Assembly: GCA_034408895.1 (NCBI GenBank)
Contig: JAWXCI010000011.1
Coordinates: 20,180-84,179, forward strand
Source: UBA4660 sp034408895
Lineage (GTDB): Bacteria; Bacteroidota; Bacteroidia; Flavobacteriales_D; Sanyastnellaceae
DNA length: 64,000 nt
Direction of reading: 5' to 3'
Shown piece after piece: positions 53,481 through 62,469 of this stretch (positions are counted from its first letter, which is position 1; the number at the start of each line of letters is the position of its first letter). The notes beneath the pieces are model-generated. The model did no database searches. It had not been told where the DNA came from and was given only the letters and a program-made list of their open reading frames with translations. The position numbers and the translations under genes were made by a program.

Positions 53481-54578
53481 ATGAGAAGAAAAATACTAAT
53501 TGTGCTGGCACTTGCCCTGGGGCAACTGGCAGCACGCTCGCAACTCATAGTTGCGGGAGAATACTTCTGGGATACTGATCCCGGGGCGGGTTTGGCTACA
53601 CCTTTTGATGTAGCTGATCTGGCTTCCATTGATGCCACGGTTTCGTTTTCGCCTGCGGGTTTAAATGAGGGGAACCACATTTTGGGTGTGCGCACTAAGA
53701 ACAGCATTGGCCAGTGGAGCGATACGGATACGAAAACTATATACGTACACCAGTTTACCGGGGCGGAATATTTCTGGAATACTGACCCCGGTGCCGGAAA
53801 CGGTACTCCGGCTGCCCTTAGCACTACGCTTGCGGAATTCAACGGTAACATAACTATAAGTACTGTGGGTGTGGCACCGGGCAACCGATACCTGGGTGTG
53901 CGAACAAAAGGAAAGGGCGATGTGTGGAGTGTACCGAAGGTGCAAAAAGTGTATGTTCCTACGGTTTATTCCGAGGGTGAATACTTCTGGGATGCTGATC
54001 CGGGTGTGGGAAATGGCACTTCATTTTCGCTGGCTCCGCAGATTGATAACCTTGACCAGGAGGTGGCTGTGAACAGTGGCGAGTCTTCGCCCGGTGTACA
54101 CTATCTCTTCTCCCGTGTGCGGGGGATAAACGGAAGTTTTGGTACTACATACAAGAAGCGATTTTATATCAGCCGCAACATTGTTGGTGGCGAATACTTC
54201 TGGGATACCGATCCGGGCGCGGGCAATGGAACTCCCCTTGGCGTAATTGCAGTGGGCGATAGTGTGCAGGTATGCGGAGCGGTGACCACCAACGGTTTTG
54301 CACCTGGCATTTATTGGTTCTATGTGCGCACCGTTTCCGAAGATGGTCAATGGTCGCACCCCAAAGGTGTGGAAGTGACGGTGACGGAAAGCACCGTAAC
54401 AGTAGGCTGTACTGGTGACTTCGATTTGAACGGAAACATCAACACCAGCGACCTCCTGCTCTTCCTTGGTTCTTTCGGGCAAATTGGTATTTGCAGTTTT
54501 GACATTACTGGAGACTATACCGTGAACACCTCGGATTTGTTGTTGTTCCTTGGCGCATTCGGGACAACGTGTGATTAG
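53481..54578 (+). CDS. Secreted protein with four EYFWDTDPG repeats and a C-terminal dockerin-like pair
   Basis: 365 residues with a signal peptide (ILIVLALALGQLAARS). Four repeats of about 70 residues begin at E27, E96, E167 and E238, each opening with EYFWDTDPGAGNGTP or a close variant and closing with a Y-x-x-x-R-T strand and a W-S motif. Residues 310-365 are two Ca-binding loops of dockerin type: DFDLNGNINTSDLLLFLG and DITGDYTVNTSDLLLFLG. The repeat module occurs in Bacteroidota surface proteins without known function. No T9SS tail is seen. It is likely in an operon with the beta-helix protein; the dockerin-like end may attach it to a partner. Confidence 0.8.
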   Translation: MRRKILIVLALALGQLAARSQLIVAGEYFWDTDPGAGLATPFDVADLASIDATVSFSPAGLNEGNHILGVRTKNSIGQWSDTDTKTIYVHQFTGAEYFWNTDPGAGNGTPAALSTTLAEFNGNITISTVGVAPGNRYLGVRTKGKGDVWSVPKVQKVYVPTVYSEGEYFWDADPGVGNGTSFSLAPQIDNLDQEVAVNSGESSPGVHYLFSRVRGINGSFGTTYKKRFYISRNIVGGEYFWDTDPGAGNGTPLGVIAVGDSVQVCGAVTTNGFAPGIYWFYVRTVSEDGQWSHPKGVEVTVTESTVTVGCTGDFDLNGNINTSDLLLFLGSFGQIGICSFDITGDYTVNTSDLLLFLGAFGTTCD

Positions 54579-54580
54579 TG

Positions 54581-54695
54581 AAGATGTGAGATGTAAGAGA
54601 ATCCCGATAGCTATCGGGATTAGAGATAAGAGATGTTAGTTTTAGAGAAGTGAGATATGAGAAGCTACGGCTGTCTTATATCTCATTTCTTTTTT
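54581..54695 (+). repeat. Heptamer-like repeats with palindrome and terminator hairpin
   Basis: GAGAT-type 7-mers surround a perfect 20-bp palindrome at 54601-54620 (half ATCCCGATAG). A longer imperfect stem follows (54645-54664 with 54675-54690), then a T-run. It probably ends the upstream transcript. Confidence 0.65.
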
Positions 54696-54786
54696 ACCTG
54701 CTCCCGGTAGATTTCAATCCACTCCTTCACGCTCATTTAGTAATGATGCTCAAAGCCCAATGAAATTCATCATCACCAAAAGGTCT

Positions 54787-55284
54787 TCAGGATGTCCTTA
54801 GCCTCTCCACAATGGCTGTGGTAGAAAATCCTTCCAGCAGCGGAATCACCACCACTTTTCCACCGTACTCTTTTACTTCTTTGGAACCCACAATGTATTT
54901 TTTGGAGGATGGATTGGATTCATCCGCATCGTAGTCGCCACCTTTTACAAGCACATCGGGTTTTATTCTTTTTATCATTTCGAGCGGAGTGTCCTCGTGG
55001 AAAACGAGCACCCTGTCCACCATGCGCAGGGCAGACAATACCGCACACCTAGACAAAATTTTATTGACTGGGCGCTCCCGGCCTTTGTTCAAATGCTCCA
55101 CGGATTGATCACCGTTGAGGCCCACAATTAACTTGTGGCCTAGCCTGCGCGCACTATCGAGGTAGGCCACATGGCCTGCATGAAGGATATCGAAAACACC
55201 GTTGGTAAACACAATTATTTTACCCGTCTGCTTCCATTTTTCTGCCCGCATCAGCACTTGTTCCTGCGTTGGAAAGTTGATCAT
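54787..55284 (-). CDS. rfaE2: D-glycero-beta-D-manno-heptose 1-phosphate adenylyltransferase
   Basis: A 165-residue cytidylyltransferase-fold protein with the nucleotide motif FTNGVFDILHAGHVAYLD (the H-x-G-H signature), GLNGDQSVEHLNKG, MVDRVLVFHEDTP and KGGDYDADE, ending GFSTTAIVERLR. This is the stand-alone form of the C-terminal domain of HldE, which makes ADP-heptose for lipopolysaccharide inner core. A kinase partner is not in the window. It is followed on the same strand, upstream, by the Kir channel gene with about 95 bp between. Confidence 0.92.
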   Translation of the reverse strand: MINFPTQEQVLMRAEKWKQTGKIIVFTNGVFDILHAGHVAYLDSARRLGHKLIVGLNGDQSVEHLNKGRERPVNKILSRCAVLSALRMVDRVLVFHEDTPLEMIKRIKPDVLVKGGDYDADESNPSSKKYIVGSKEVKEYGGKVVVIPLLEGFSTTAIVERLRTS

Positions 55285-55379
55285 TATTTTTTCAATTTTG
55301 TCTTCCGTTCAATGTTTCCCATCTCCGGCTCCCCGGAGTGTCGGGATTTCCCCCCGCGAAAATGCAGGGTCAACTTCGG

Positions 55380-56312
55380 TCATCGGTCTGCCGTCATCAA
55401 TTCATATTCATCCATCAACCCAAGATCCAATTCCACATCACCATCATCATCCACCCTAAAAGCTTTTTTGAATTTTGCGTTCCAGATAATTTCATTGGCA
55501 ATAAAACTGTGGCGCGAGTGTACGGTTTGGTTAAACGTATCGTCAAATGCCGAGATGAGCACCATGATTTCCGCATCGCGCTTGCGCAGGTCTTCCAGCG
55601 ATAATCCATAGAGCGGAGAATTTTCATCGAGCTTGTGGACGAGTGTCCAACTGAGGGCAAGAAAAATTACCGTATCAATTTCCAGTTTCAGCTGGAAGTA
55701 TTGCCGCGCGTTTGAGGTGGATGAGTCGTGCATGGTTACAATGGCCCGCGCCTTCATTTCCATAAGCACGTTGCTGCGTTGGTTGGCCAGCCTGAACATC
55801 AAGGCCTGGCCATCTTGAAAATGTGCCACCACTGCACGGTGGCTGTATTTGAGGTTGGCTTTGGGTTTGGAAAAGCGCGCATACAACAATCCTGTGGCAA
55901 TGGCGAATGTGAGCACTCCTGTAAACGCTTCGAGCGATGCCACAGAGCTGGCCATGATTCCACGCGGGGCTATTGCGCCATAGCCCACGGTGGTAAAAGT
56001 TTGGGTGGAGAAATAGAAACAATCGAGAAAACTGCCCAGCGGTGTTTCACTGCGCACGCCCTGCAAATTTTCCGGCCCGATGAAAAAATAAATGAATGCG
56101 AAAAACACATTCACCACTATGTATCCCGAGAGCACCACTAGGAAGAAATGCGTGTTCTTCATAAATACCAGTTGCTGGTAAATGCTGCGCAGGCCGCTAT
56201 CGCCACCTCTGCGTTTTACGTTGAAACTGCCATCATCATTGATGATGCGCCTGGCACCGGCACCCACCTTTTCCCCAAAGCCGGGGTCGTTTATTCTTGT
56301 GCTTTCTTTCAT
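55380..56312 (-). CDS. Inward-rectifier-type potassium channel (KirBac)
   Basis: 310 residues. An N-terminal slide-helix region leads to TM1 (FFLVVLSGYIVVNVFFAFIYF), a pore helix and filter (TFTTVGYGAIAP, the T-V-G-Y-G signature), TM2 (AFTGVLTFAIATGLLYARFSKP) and a large C-terminal immunoglobulin-like cytoplasmic domain (YSHRAVVAHFQDGQALMFRLANQRSNVL). This is the KirBac architecture. It conducts K+ and is usually gated by lipid, pH or ligands. The length is normal. Confidence 0.93.
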   Translation of the reverse strand: MKESTRINDPGFGEKVGAGARRIINDDGSFNVKRRGGDSGLRSIYQQLVFMKNTHFFLVVLSGYIVVNVFFAFIYFFIGPENLQGVRSETPLGSFLDCFYFSTQTFTTVGYGAIAPRGIMASSVASLEAFTGVLTFAIATGLLYARFSKPKANLKYSHRAVVAHFQDGQALMFRLANQRSNVLMEMKARAIVTMHDSSTSNARQYFQLKLEIDTVIFLALSWTLVHKLDENSPLYGLSLEDLRKRDAEIMVLISAFDDTFNQTVHSRHSFIANEIIWNAKFKKAFRVDDDGDVELDLGLMDEYELMTADR

Positions 56313-56336
56313 AGTGGGGGTAAAACTATGAGGAGT

Positions 56337-56381
56337 GATTTACGAATTGGGAATTGCGCACCCACCGCAATTCGTAATTCC
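56337..56381. repeat. Heptamer repeat and hairpin
   Basis: GATTTAC, GAATTGG and GAATTGC are followed by a 9-base loop and the reverse GCAATTC, GTAATTC, forming a hairpin. The words are shared with 43430-43476. Confidence 0.65.
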
Positions 56382-56388
56382 TGCTTGC

Positions 56389-56442
56389 TTTGGATTCTTT
56401 CCTGAACTGGAATTTGATAGCTGGTGGACCATACATATTTAG
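56389..56442 (+). pseudogene. Duplicated fragment of a T9SS-cargo gene
   Basis: 45 bp starting at 56389 match 58385-58429 of the large T9SS gene with three mismatches. The fragment encodes FGFFPELEFDSWWTI and then stops. It has no start and no flanking coding sequence. It is a relic of a paralogous gene or of a local duplication. Confidence 0.7.
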
Positions 56443-56563
56443 GTGGGGAAAGGTTTAGTATTGCGGGCGAAAGGAACTTTAGTGAATAGTGAGATTGCAG
56501 AAATTACCCCTTTCAAACAAGGGGCTAGGCTTGAAAAGTATTTGCGCTAATTCATCTGACTAC

Positions 56564-56944
56564 ATGAAATGGTATGAGATTGCAATTGTGGTTGTGGCAC
56601 TTGTGATAGGGGTGTGGCTTAACAGATTCACCTACCGAAATAAGAAATCTGGTATCGCAGTTCAACTTTCTACCATGAACATTCCACTTATTAGTGTGAA
56701 TGTGAGCAACACCACGGGAATCAAATTTTCAAACAACACCCCGGTGGCCTGGCTTAAACTCTATTTTTACTTCTGCACCACACCGGCAGGGGCTGTAGAG
56801 GCGGGGGTTACAGCACTACAGGTGGATAACTCAGCTGCCCAAACAGTGGAAGCACAAAGCCTGGGGAGAAGCGGCTCGCGCATTTACCTCAACGTAAGAA
56901 ATGCGGATGCTACCAATGATCAGGAATGGGAAGTGATGATTTGA
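56564..56944 (+). CDS. Membrane-anchored hypothetical protein
   Basis: 126 residues from the ATG at 56564; the frame to 56489 adds an unlikely leader. One N-terminal transmembrane helix (YEIAIVVVALVIGVWLNRF) is followed by a soluble beta-rich domain (SGIAVQLSTMNIPLISVNVSNTTG; WLKLYFYFCTTPAGAVEAGVTALQVD; SRIYLNVRNADATNDQEWEV). No family recognised. The topology suggests a tethered extracytoplasmic or cytoplasmic domain. A terminator follows directly. Confidence 0.65.
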   Translation: MKWYEIAIVVVALVIGVWLNRFTYRNKKSGIAVQLSTMNIPLISVNVSNTTGIKFSNNTPVAWLKLYFYFCTTPAGAVEAGVTALQVDNSAAQTVEAQSLGRSGSRIYLNVRNADATNDQEWEVMI

Positions 56945-56959
56945 TAGTTTGTTGCATCG

Positions 56960-56999
56960 AAAAAACCCCTTCGCAGAAAATGTGAAGGGGGTTTTTTTT
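56960..56999. terminator. Bidirectional intrinsic terminator
   Basis: A stem around AACCCCTTC with GAAGGGGGTT, with A-run before and eight T after, 16 bp from the stop of the upstream gene. Confidence 0.85.
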
Positions 57000-57023
57000 G
57001 CCTCCATCATGGAAGAGCCAAGT

Positions 57024-57058
57024 GCGAAATTCTTACGCATCGTACTTCGCAATTCAAA
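57024..57058. repeat. Heptamer repeat
   Basis: Read on the minus strand the 7-mers GAATTGC, GAAGTAC and GATGCGT follow each other, related to the words at 43430 and 56337. It lies in the 220-bp gap before the large T9SS gene. Confidence 0.5.
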
Positions 57059-57166
57059 GCACTCCCACAGACAACTATCGGTTGATAAAACCGTCTCTCA
57101 ACCGGGCATCATTCCCACTACATTTGCTCATACATAAAACTAGAATTAAAAACACTAATATCCCAA

Positions 57167-59368
57167 ATGAAAATGGCAAAAATTTACCTCCCTATTCTTT
57201 CTTCTGGCGCCAACTTTCTTTCAACAATCAAATTTGTTTTTACTGCATTTCTTTTTCTTGCCGCGCTGGGCGGGCAGGAAGCGAGTGCGCAGTGTGCAAC
57301 TTACATCGTTACATACACCAGCAGTGTGCCTGGCAATGCTCAATGCGTATCCACCAACACCTCAGTGCCCACACCCATGCTTACGGTAGTAAATGGCGCA
57401 ACGAATCCAGCTACATGTTCTTCCGGTTACACGGCTTCCAATTTTCCAAACACAGGAACTTATGCCACCACTCTGCCTGCCGTGAGGCTAACTATAACCC
57501 CAAATGCGGGGTATGCGCTTAGTGTCACACAATTCGAGTATACTTTGAGAAGATCAGTTACCAATGGTCCCACCTCTATCCGAATAGCTTACAGTACTGA
57601 TGGAGGCACCACATGGATTGCTAAAGCAAGCAACGACACGCCCACCAATACTAATGTGGCTTGTACCACTGCAGGCACCGTATTTACATGGAATGTTACA
57701 GATTTTACCACCGCAAACACATTGTTGGTTCAACTATTTGGTTTCGGTGCTGCAAGTACAACTAGTGAATTGATTGTCCGGAATTTTCGTGTAGTTGGAA
57801 CAGTGGTTTGCGGAACTCCGGGCTGTATTGATCCACTTGCCTGCAACTTTAATTCCGCTGCCGGTTGTTCAGATCTCACATGCACCTATGGAGGCTGCAC
57901 CGTTGTAGGAGCATGCAACTACAATGCAACAGCCGGTTGCGATGATGGTTCTTGCACCTACCCCGGCTGCCTCACCTTGGGAGCCTGCAACTACAACCCG
58001 GCAGCAGCTTGCCTGGGCCCTTGTGTATATACAGGTGCAACTTGTGATGATGGCAACGCAACTACGATCAACGATGTATATAATGCAGCTTGCGTTTGTG
58101 TGGGAACAAGTGTGGCCTCTCCACTCACCGGTCTTATTGTAAAAGAGAAAGTAATTCCTCTTGCTACACAGCTAATTATTGACGCCAATCTTACCGACCC
58201 ATTGGCCGTTGCAAAATGCTGGCAGGTTTTTGCGTGTATTGGCAACCCGCTTTGGGAAATGCAATCCATCTTTTATGGTGGTTCAGCCGGCACTGACCCT
58301 GCGTGGCGACTAAACTCAAGCACCAGTTTCTTTCAGGCTCCTTTCGGCAACCAGGTTTATGCAGACAATATAAATCCTGCTTTCTTTGGATTCTTTCCTG
58401 AACTGGCTTATGATAGCTGGTGGACCATAAACACTCAACAACAATCCCCCATGAACTTTTTATTTGTGGAATCTGGACCAAGTTGTGCTAACATTACCAC
58501 TCCACCCCTGCCCGTTACACAGTGGAACAATACTGGTGGCGATATGCTTGTGGACGGTGTCACTTCCTGTTTTGGATCAGGGCTGGTTTATTACCATGGC
58601 ACTGCAGAAACGTTAGGTTTTCCAGATGTCAATAACGAAATCCTCATTGGCCAGTTTACCACAGACGGCAGCATGGATGGCGCAGTGAATTTGCAACTGC
58701 GCCAGATGAATGCAGACGGTACTCCTTACGATCCACCGGGGCCGCAAAATGTGGTTTATACACAGGATTTTAACCTTTATTTTTATGCACCGGGATGGGG
58801 TGATCTCTGCCAGTTGCTCTTCTTTCCTATCGAACTTTTAAGTTTTGTAGCCGTGCCCGATGGAATACGCGTGGCCATAAAATGGGTAACTACTTCTGAA
58901 TTAAATAACGAACTTTTTATTGTAGAAAGATCAGCCAACGGCATAGACGATTGGATGGAAGTAAGCCGCTTGCCGGGAGCAGGCACTTCCGAATCCACCA
59001 TCTACTACACCTCTTACGATCATGATCCGATACACGGCCTGAACTTCTACCGGCTTAAGCAAATAGACTATGATGGTCAATACAAATATTCCGAGATTGA
59101 AGTGGTGGAGTTCATGTCGAAAGATGATATTCTTATCTACCCCAACCCCTCCCACGGGGATGTGGTGAATGTAGGCGGCAATACTGATGCTGTGGTATCA
59201 CTCACCATGTTTAGCATCCACGGCAAAGTGGTGATGAGCAAGCCGCGGGGCGATGGTGATTTCCGCCAGATTGATTTGCAACACCTGAACTTGCCAGCCG
59301 GCATGTACACACTGGAATTTGCTCTCGCATCGGGTGAAAAGATTTTCAAGAAACTAACGGTGCAGTGA
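57167..59368 (+). CDS. Large secreted protein with Cys-rich repeats and T9SS type A sorting domain
   Basis: 733 residues. A long signal region (STIKFVFTAFLFLAALGGQEASA) is followed by a beta-sandwich (about 50-215, with VRLTITPNAGYALSVTQFEYTLR). Three Cys-rich units then begin at residue 219 (GCIDPLACNFNSAAGC; GACNYNATAGCDDGSC; GACNYNPAAAC). These are the G-C-T-D-P-x-A-C-N-Y-N repeats common in marine Flavobacteriales. A middle domain contains FGFFPELAYDSWWTI. The C-terminus is a T9SS tail (ILIYPNPSHGDVVNVGG; IDLQHLNLPAGMYTLEF; KIFKKLTVQ). It is exported by the T9SS; binding target unknown. Confidence 0.88.
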   Translation: MKMAKIYLPILSSGANFLSTIKFVFTAFLFLAALGGQEASAQCATYIVTYTSSVPGNAQCVSTNTSVPTPMLTVVNGATNPATCSSGYTASNFPNTGTYATTLPAVRLTITPNAGYALSVTQFEYTLRRSVTNGPTSIRIAYSTDGGTTWIAKASNDTPTNTNVACTTAGTVFTWNVTDFTTANTLLVQLFGFGAASTTSELIVRNFRVVGTVVCGTPGCIDPLACNFNSAAGCSDLTCTYGGCTVVGACNYNATAGCDDGSCTYPGCLTLGACNYNPAAACLGPCVYTGATCDDGNATTINDVYNAACVCVGTSVASPLTGLIVKEKVIPLATQLIIDANLTDPLAVAKCWQVFACIGNPLWEMQSIFYGGSAGTDPAWRLNSSTSFFQAPFGNQVYADNINPAFFGFFPELAYDSWWTINTQQQSPMNFLFVESGPSCANITTPPLPVTQWNNTGGDMLVDGVTSCFGSGLVYYHGTAETLGFPDVNNEILIGQFTTDGSMDGAVNLQLRQMNADGTPYDPPGPQNVVYTQDFNLYFYAPGWGDLCQLLFFPIELLSFVAVPDGIRVAIKWVTTSELNNELFIVERSANGIDDWMEVSRLPGAGTSESTIYYTSYDHDPIHGLNFYRLKQIDYDGQYKYSEIEVVEFMSKDDILIYPNPSHGDVVNVGGNTDAVVSLTMFSIHGKVVMSKPRGDGDFRQIDLQHLNLPAGMYTLEFALASGEKIFKKLTVQ

Positions 59369-59408
59369 TGGTCTATAAGGCTGTATCAAAAGCCACCACA
59401 CTAAGGAT

Positions 59409-59482
59409 TTCACGCATAGACACGAAGTCGCGAAGTTTGATAACTAACCGAATACTCTTCGCGCCTTCGCGTCTTTGCGTGA
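59409..59482. repeat. Inverted repeat of the CGCGTCTTTGCGTGA type
   Basis: The left arm TTCACGCATAGACACGAAGTCGCGAAG-like (59409-59435) pairs with the right arm at 59457-59482, which contains CTTCGCGCC and CGCGTCTTTGCGTGA, around a 21-base loop. Arms are imperfect. This sequence type is a dispersed intergenic repeat in many bacteria. Confidence 0.7.
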
Positions 59483-59516
59483 GATTTATTGCTTTTCAGA
59501 CAGCCTCATTTATTTT

Positions 59517-60827
59517 TCACACCACCTCCCCGAAGAGATCATAATGTTCCGCTGAGTGAATTTTTATTTCTGCAAAATCTCCCACCCGCAGGTAACCTGA
59601 TTTTTTTGGAATGATGACTTCGTTGTCCACCTCGGGCGAATCGAATTCAGTGCGGCCTATGTAGTCATCCCCTTCAATTCTATCTACGAGCACCCGAAAT
59701 TGTTTGCCGGTTTTTTGTTGGTTGAGTTCGAAAGAAATTCCGGCTTGTAGTTCCATGATGGCTTCGGCACGTTTCTTTTTTGTTTTGGCCGGAACATCAT
59801 CCACCACATTGAAGGCATGTGTGTTTTCTTCGTGCGAATACTGGAACACACCGAGCCGTTCGAAACGACTGAGTTCAACCCACTGCATCATCTCTTCAAA
59901 ATCTTGTTCGGTTTCGCCCGGGTATCCGCAGATCAAGGTGGTACGCAACGCAATTTCCGGTACGCGCTCCCGGATGGTGGCAATCAACTCATCGGTTTTT
60001 TCGCGGGTTATTCCCCTGCGCATTGCTTTCAGCATTTTGGTGCTGGCATGTTGCAGCGGCATGTCTAGGTAGTTGCAAATGTTGTTTCGCTCGCGCATCA
60101 CATCCAATACTTCCAGCGGGAAACCCGAAGGAAAGGCATACTGAAGTCTTATCCACTCAATACCCTCCACATCACTCAATGATTTGAGCAAGTCTGCCAG
60201 TTTTCTTTCACGATAAATATCGAGGCCGTAGTAAGTAAGGTCTTGTGCAATAAGGATGAGTTCCTTCACGCCTTGTGCTGCCAGTTTTTTTGCATTGGCA
60301 ACCAATTGATCTTGTGGTGTGCTCACATGTTTGCCCCGCATCAGTGGTATGGCACAAAAAGAACACGGCCTGTCGCATCCTTCCGATATTTTGAAATACG
60401 CATAATGCGAGGGAGTGGTGAGCAGGCGCTGGCCCACCAGTTCATGTTTGTAATCCGCCTTTAGGGTTTTGAGCAGGCGAGGCAAATCGCGTGTGCCGAA
60501 AAAAGCATCCACTTCAGGAATGTCCTTTTCAAGTTCAGGTTTGTAGCGCTCGCTCAGGCACCCGGTCACCAGGAGTTTGTGCACGTTCCCTTTTTTCTTT
60601 TCAGCAGCCCAGGCCAGTATCGTGTTGATGCTTTCCTCCTTGGCATTATCAATAAATCCACAGGTGTTTATGATAACAATTTCGGCATCGCGGTCATCGC
60701 TTTCGTGCTCCACTGCAAAGTGGTTGGCCTGGAGTTGCGCCATCATCACTTCGCTGTCGAAAATGTTTTTGGCACAACCGAGTGTCACCACGTTCACTTT
60801 ATTTCTTTTCAGGGTTTTCGTTTTCAT
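59517..60827 (-). CDS. rimO: Ribosomal protein S12 methylthiotransferase RimO
   Basis: 436 residues. The UPF0004 domain has VVTLGCAKNIFDSEVM (cluster Cys) and IINTCGFIDNAKEES. The radical-SAM motif C-x3-C-x2-C is in SEGCDRPCSFCAIPLMRG, and a C-terminal TRAM domain ends at LFGEVV. It methylthiolates Asp88 of ribosomal protein S12 using two 4Fe-4S clusters. The length is normal. It is divergent from the SpoIIE gene with which its 5' region nearly overlaps. Confidence 0.95.
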   Translation of the reverse strand: MKTKTLKRNKVNVVTLGCAKNIFDSEVMMAQLQANHFAVEHESDDRDAEIVIINTCGFIDNAKEESINTILAWAAEKKKGNVHKLLVTGCLSERYKPELEKDIPEVDAFFGTRDLPRLLKTLKADYKHELVGQRLLTTPSHYAYFKISEGCDRPCSFCAIPLMRGKHVSTPQDQLVANAKKLAAQGVKELILIAQDLTYYGLDIYRERKLADLLKSLSDVEGIEWIRLQYAFPSGFPLEVLDVMRERNNICNYLDMPLQHASTKMLKAMRRGITREKTDELIATIRERVPEIALRTTLICGYPGETEQDFEEMMQWVELSRFERLGVFQYSHEENTHAFNVVDDVPAKTKKKRAEAIMELQAGISFELNQQKTGKQFRVLVDRIEGDDYIGRTEFDSPEVDNEVIIPKKSGYLRVGDFAEIKIHSAEHYDLFGEVV

Positions 60828-60865
60828 ATCAGCCCCGCAAAGGAAAGGCTTCGGCAGTTAGCGGG

Positions 60866-62464
60866 ATGTTGATGAAACAAAAACAACCCAGCGGGGGTAT
60901 AAAATCATCTCTCAAAAGCGCAATGCACTACACAGGTTTTTCATCGAGAATTTTTTTAGTCTTAGCTGTATGCTACAGCAGTACTATGACTTTTTCTGGT
61001 GTTTATGCGCAGGAGCAAAGCAGGAGTTCAAATGTGTTGCTTAGTGATTTTTCTTCCTTGCCCAGGCTGGACAGCATCCATTCGGGTGTTCGTCAGCACA
61101 CTGACACGGCCTTACACTGTAAAGGCACTATTCCTGAAGCACCTTTATCAGCTCATGAGATAATAATATCGGACAGCACGGCCTGGCAAAAGCTGGAACG
61201 GATGAAATTGCTTCAGCAACTTGCCAACGCACATTCGTTAGTCGAACTAAGCAGCTTGCTGTACGAAAACGAACTGGACAAAGCCTCCCTGCTCAATGAA
61301 CAGGTGGCCAGGGAAGAAGCCATGAAAGAACTTGCATTGCTTCAGGCAGCGCTCAAGGCGGAGAAACAACAGACCATTATTTATTCGCTGGAGAGCGACC
61401 GTTCGGCAAGGCTTATGGAGTTTGCACAACTCCATCTTCGACAAGATGAACGCGATAAGGGACTGGTGTTACTCCAAAAAGAAAATGAATTGCTGGAGAG
61501 CCAAAAGAAATTGAAAGAAGTGGAACTGAAGCGCAATATGACCCTCAAGAATTTCGGCATCACAGCTGGTTCGCTGTTGATGTGCATTTTATTGATGGTA
61601 TCCCATGGATTGATAACCACCAAAAAGAAAAACAAACTGATTGCACAACAGAGCCGGAGCATCGGCCTGATCAACCACCAACTAAAAGAGCAGAATGATG
61701 GCATACTCTCGGGCATCAACTATGCGCGACATTTCCAGGAAAGCATAGTGCCGGGCGAGGAAGTATTGCGCTCTTATGTGCCCGATGGTTTTATGATCCA
61801 TTTGCCCCTCGACATAGTGAGTGGCGACATTCCGTATTTCGAAAAGCGGGGCCGCGAATTGTTCATTGGCGCCATTGATTGTATTGGTCACGGTGTGCCG
61901 GCTGCCATGCTTTCGTTCATGGTGCATTACAACCTGAAAGAACTGGTGAGTGAAAAACCGAACTTCAGTTGCGGGGAACTGCTCGGCATGCTTCACAAAC
62001 GGATGTTGCAGGCTTTGAAACAACAAACACAGAAGCCGGACTTCAATGCCGGTGTGGATCTGGCGCTTTGCAAAATAAACCTGGATACCCAGGAGATTCA
62101 ATACGCAGGTGCTCAAATTCCGCTGCTCATCATTGGTAAAAACAATAAAGAAAGAATAAAAGGCGATGTGTTTTCCATAGGCGATGTGTGTGTTGATAAC
62201 CTGCCTCATTTTATAACGCACAATCGGTACCTCAGCAAATCGGATCGAGTTTATTTGTGCACAGATGGTTTCATTCACCAGTTTGGTGGAACCAGCGGTG
62301 ATAAAAAGTTCTCGATGGCAAGCCTGATGGGAAAACTTCAGGCGCTCCACCATCAACCGATGGGTTTTATAAAAGAAGATTTAATACGTGCCTTCAAAGA
62401 CTGGAAAGGAAGTATTGACCAGACAGATGATATTATGCTGCTGGGTTTGAGCTTTGATCGGTAA
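60866..62464 (+). CDS. PP2C-type SpoIIE phosphatase with sensor region (SiaA-like), module 2
   Basis: 532 residues from the ATG at 60866; the frame to 60782 would overlap rimO. An N-terminal membrane/signal segment (FSSRIFLVLAVCYSSTMTF) is followed by a coiled-coil-rich extracytoplasmic region without clear TPRs, a transmembrane helix (FGITAGSLLMCILLMVSHGLI), a second coiled coil and the PP2C domain. The acids are conserved: D316 in DIVSGDIPYF, D338 in DCIGHGVPAAMLS, DGFIHQFGG and QTDDIMLLG. The catalytic domain aligns block by block with module 1 (36400-38355), so these are paralogous modules. SiaB- and SiaC-type genes follow on the same strand. Confidence 0.87.
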   Translation: MLMKQKQPSGGIKSSLKSAMHYTGFSSRIFLVLAVCYSSTMTFSGVYAQEQSRSSNVLLSDFSSLPRLDSIHSGVRQHTDTALHCKGTIPEAPLSAHEIIISDSTAWQKLERMKLLQQLANAHSLVELSSLLYENELDKASLLNEQVAREEAMKELALLQAALKAEKQQTIIYSLESDRSARLMEFAQLHLRQDERDKGLVLLQKENELLESQKKLKEVELKRNMTLKNFGITAGSLLMCILLMVSHGLITTKKKNKLIAQQSRSIGLINHQLKEQNDGILSGINYARHFQESIVPGEEVLRSYVPDGFMIHLPLDIVSGDIPYFEKRGRELFIGAIDCIGHGVPAAMLSFMVHYNLKELVSEKPNFSCGELLGMLHKRMLQALKQQTQKPDFNAGVDLALCKINLDTQEIQYAGAQIPLLIIGKNNKERIKGDVFSIGDVCVDNLPHFITHNRYLSKSDRVYLCTDGFIHQFGGTSGDKKFSMASLMGKLQALHHQPMGFIKEDLIRAFKDWKGSIDQTDDIMLLGLSFDR

Positions 62465-62469
62465 GTGAA

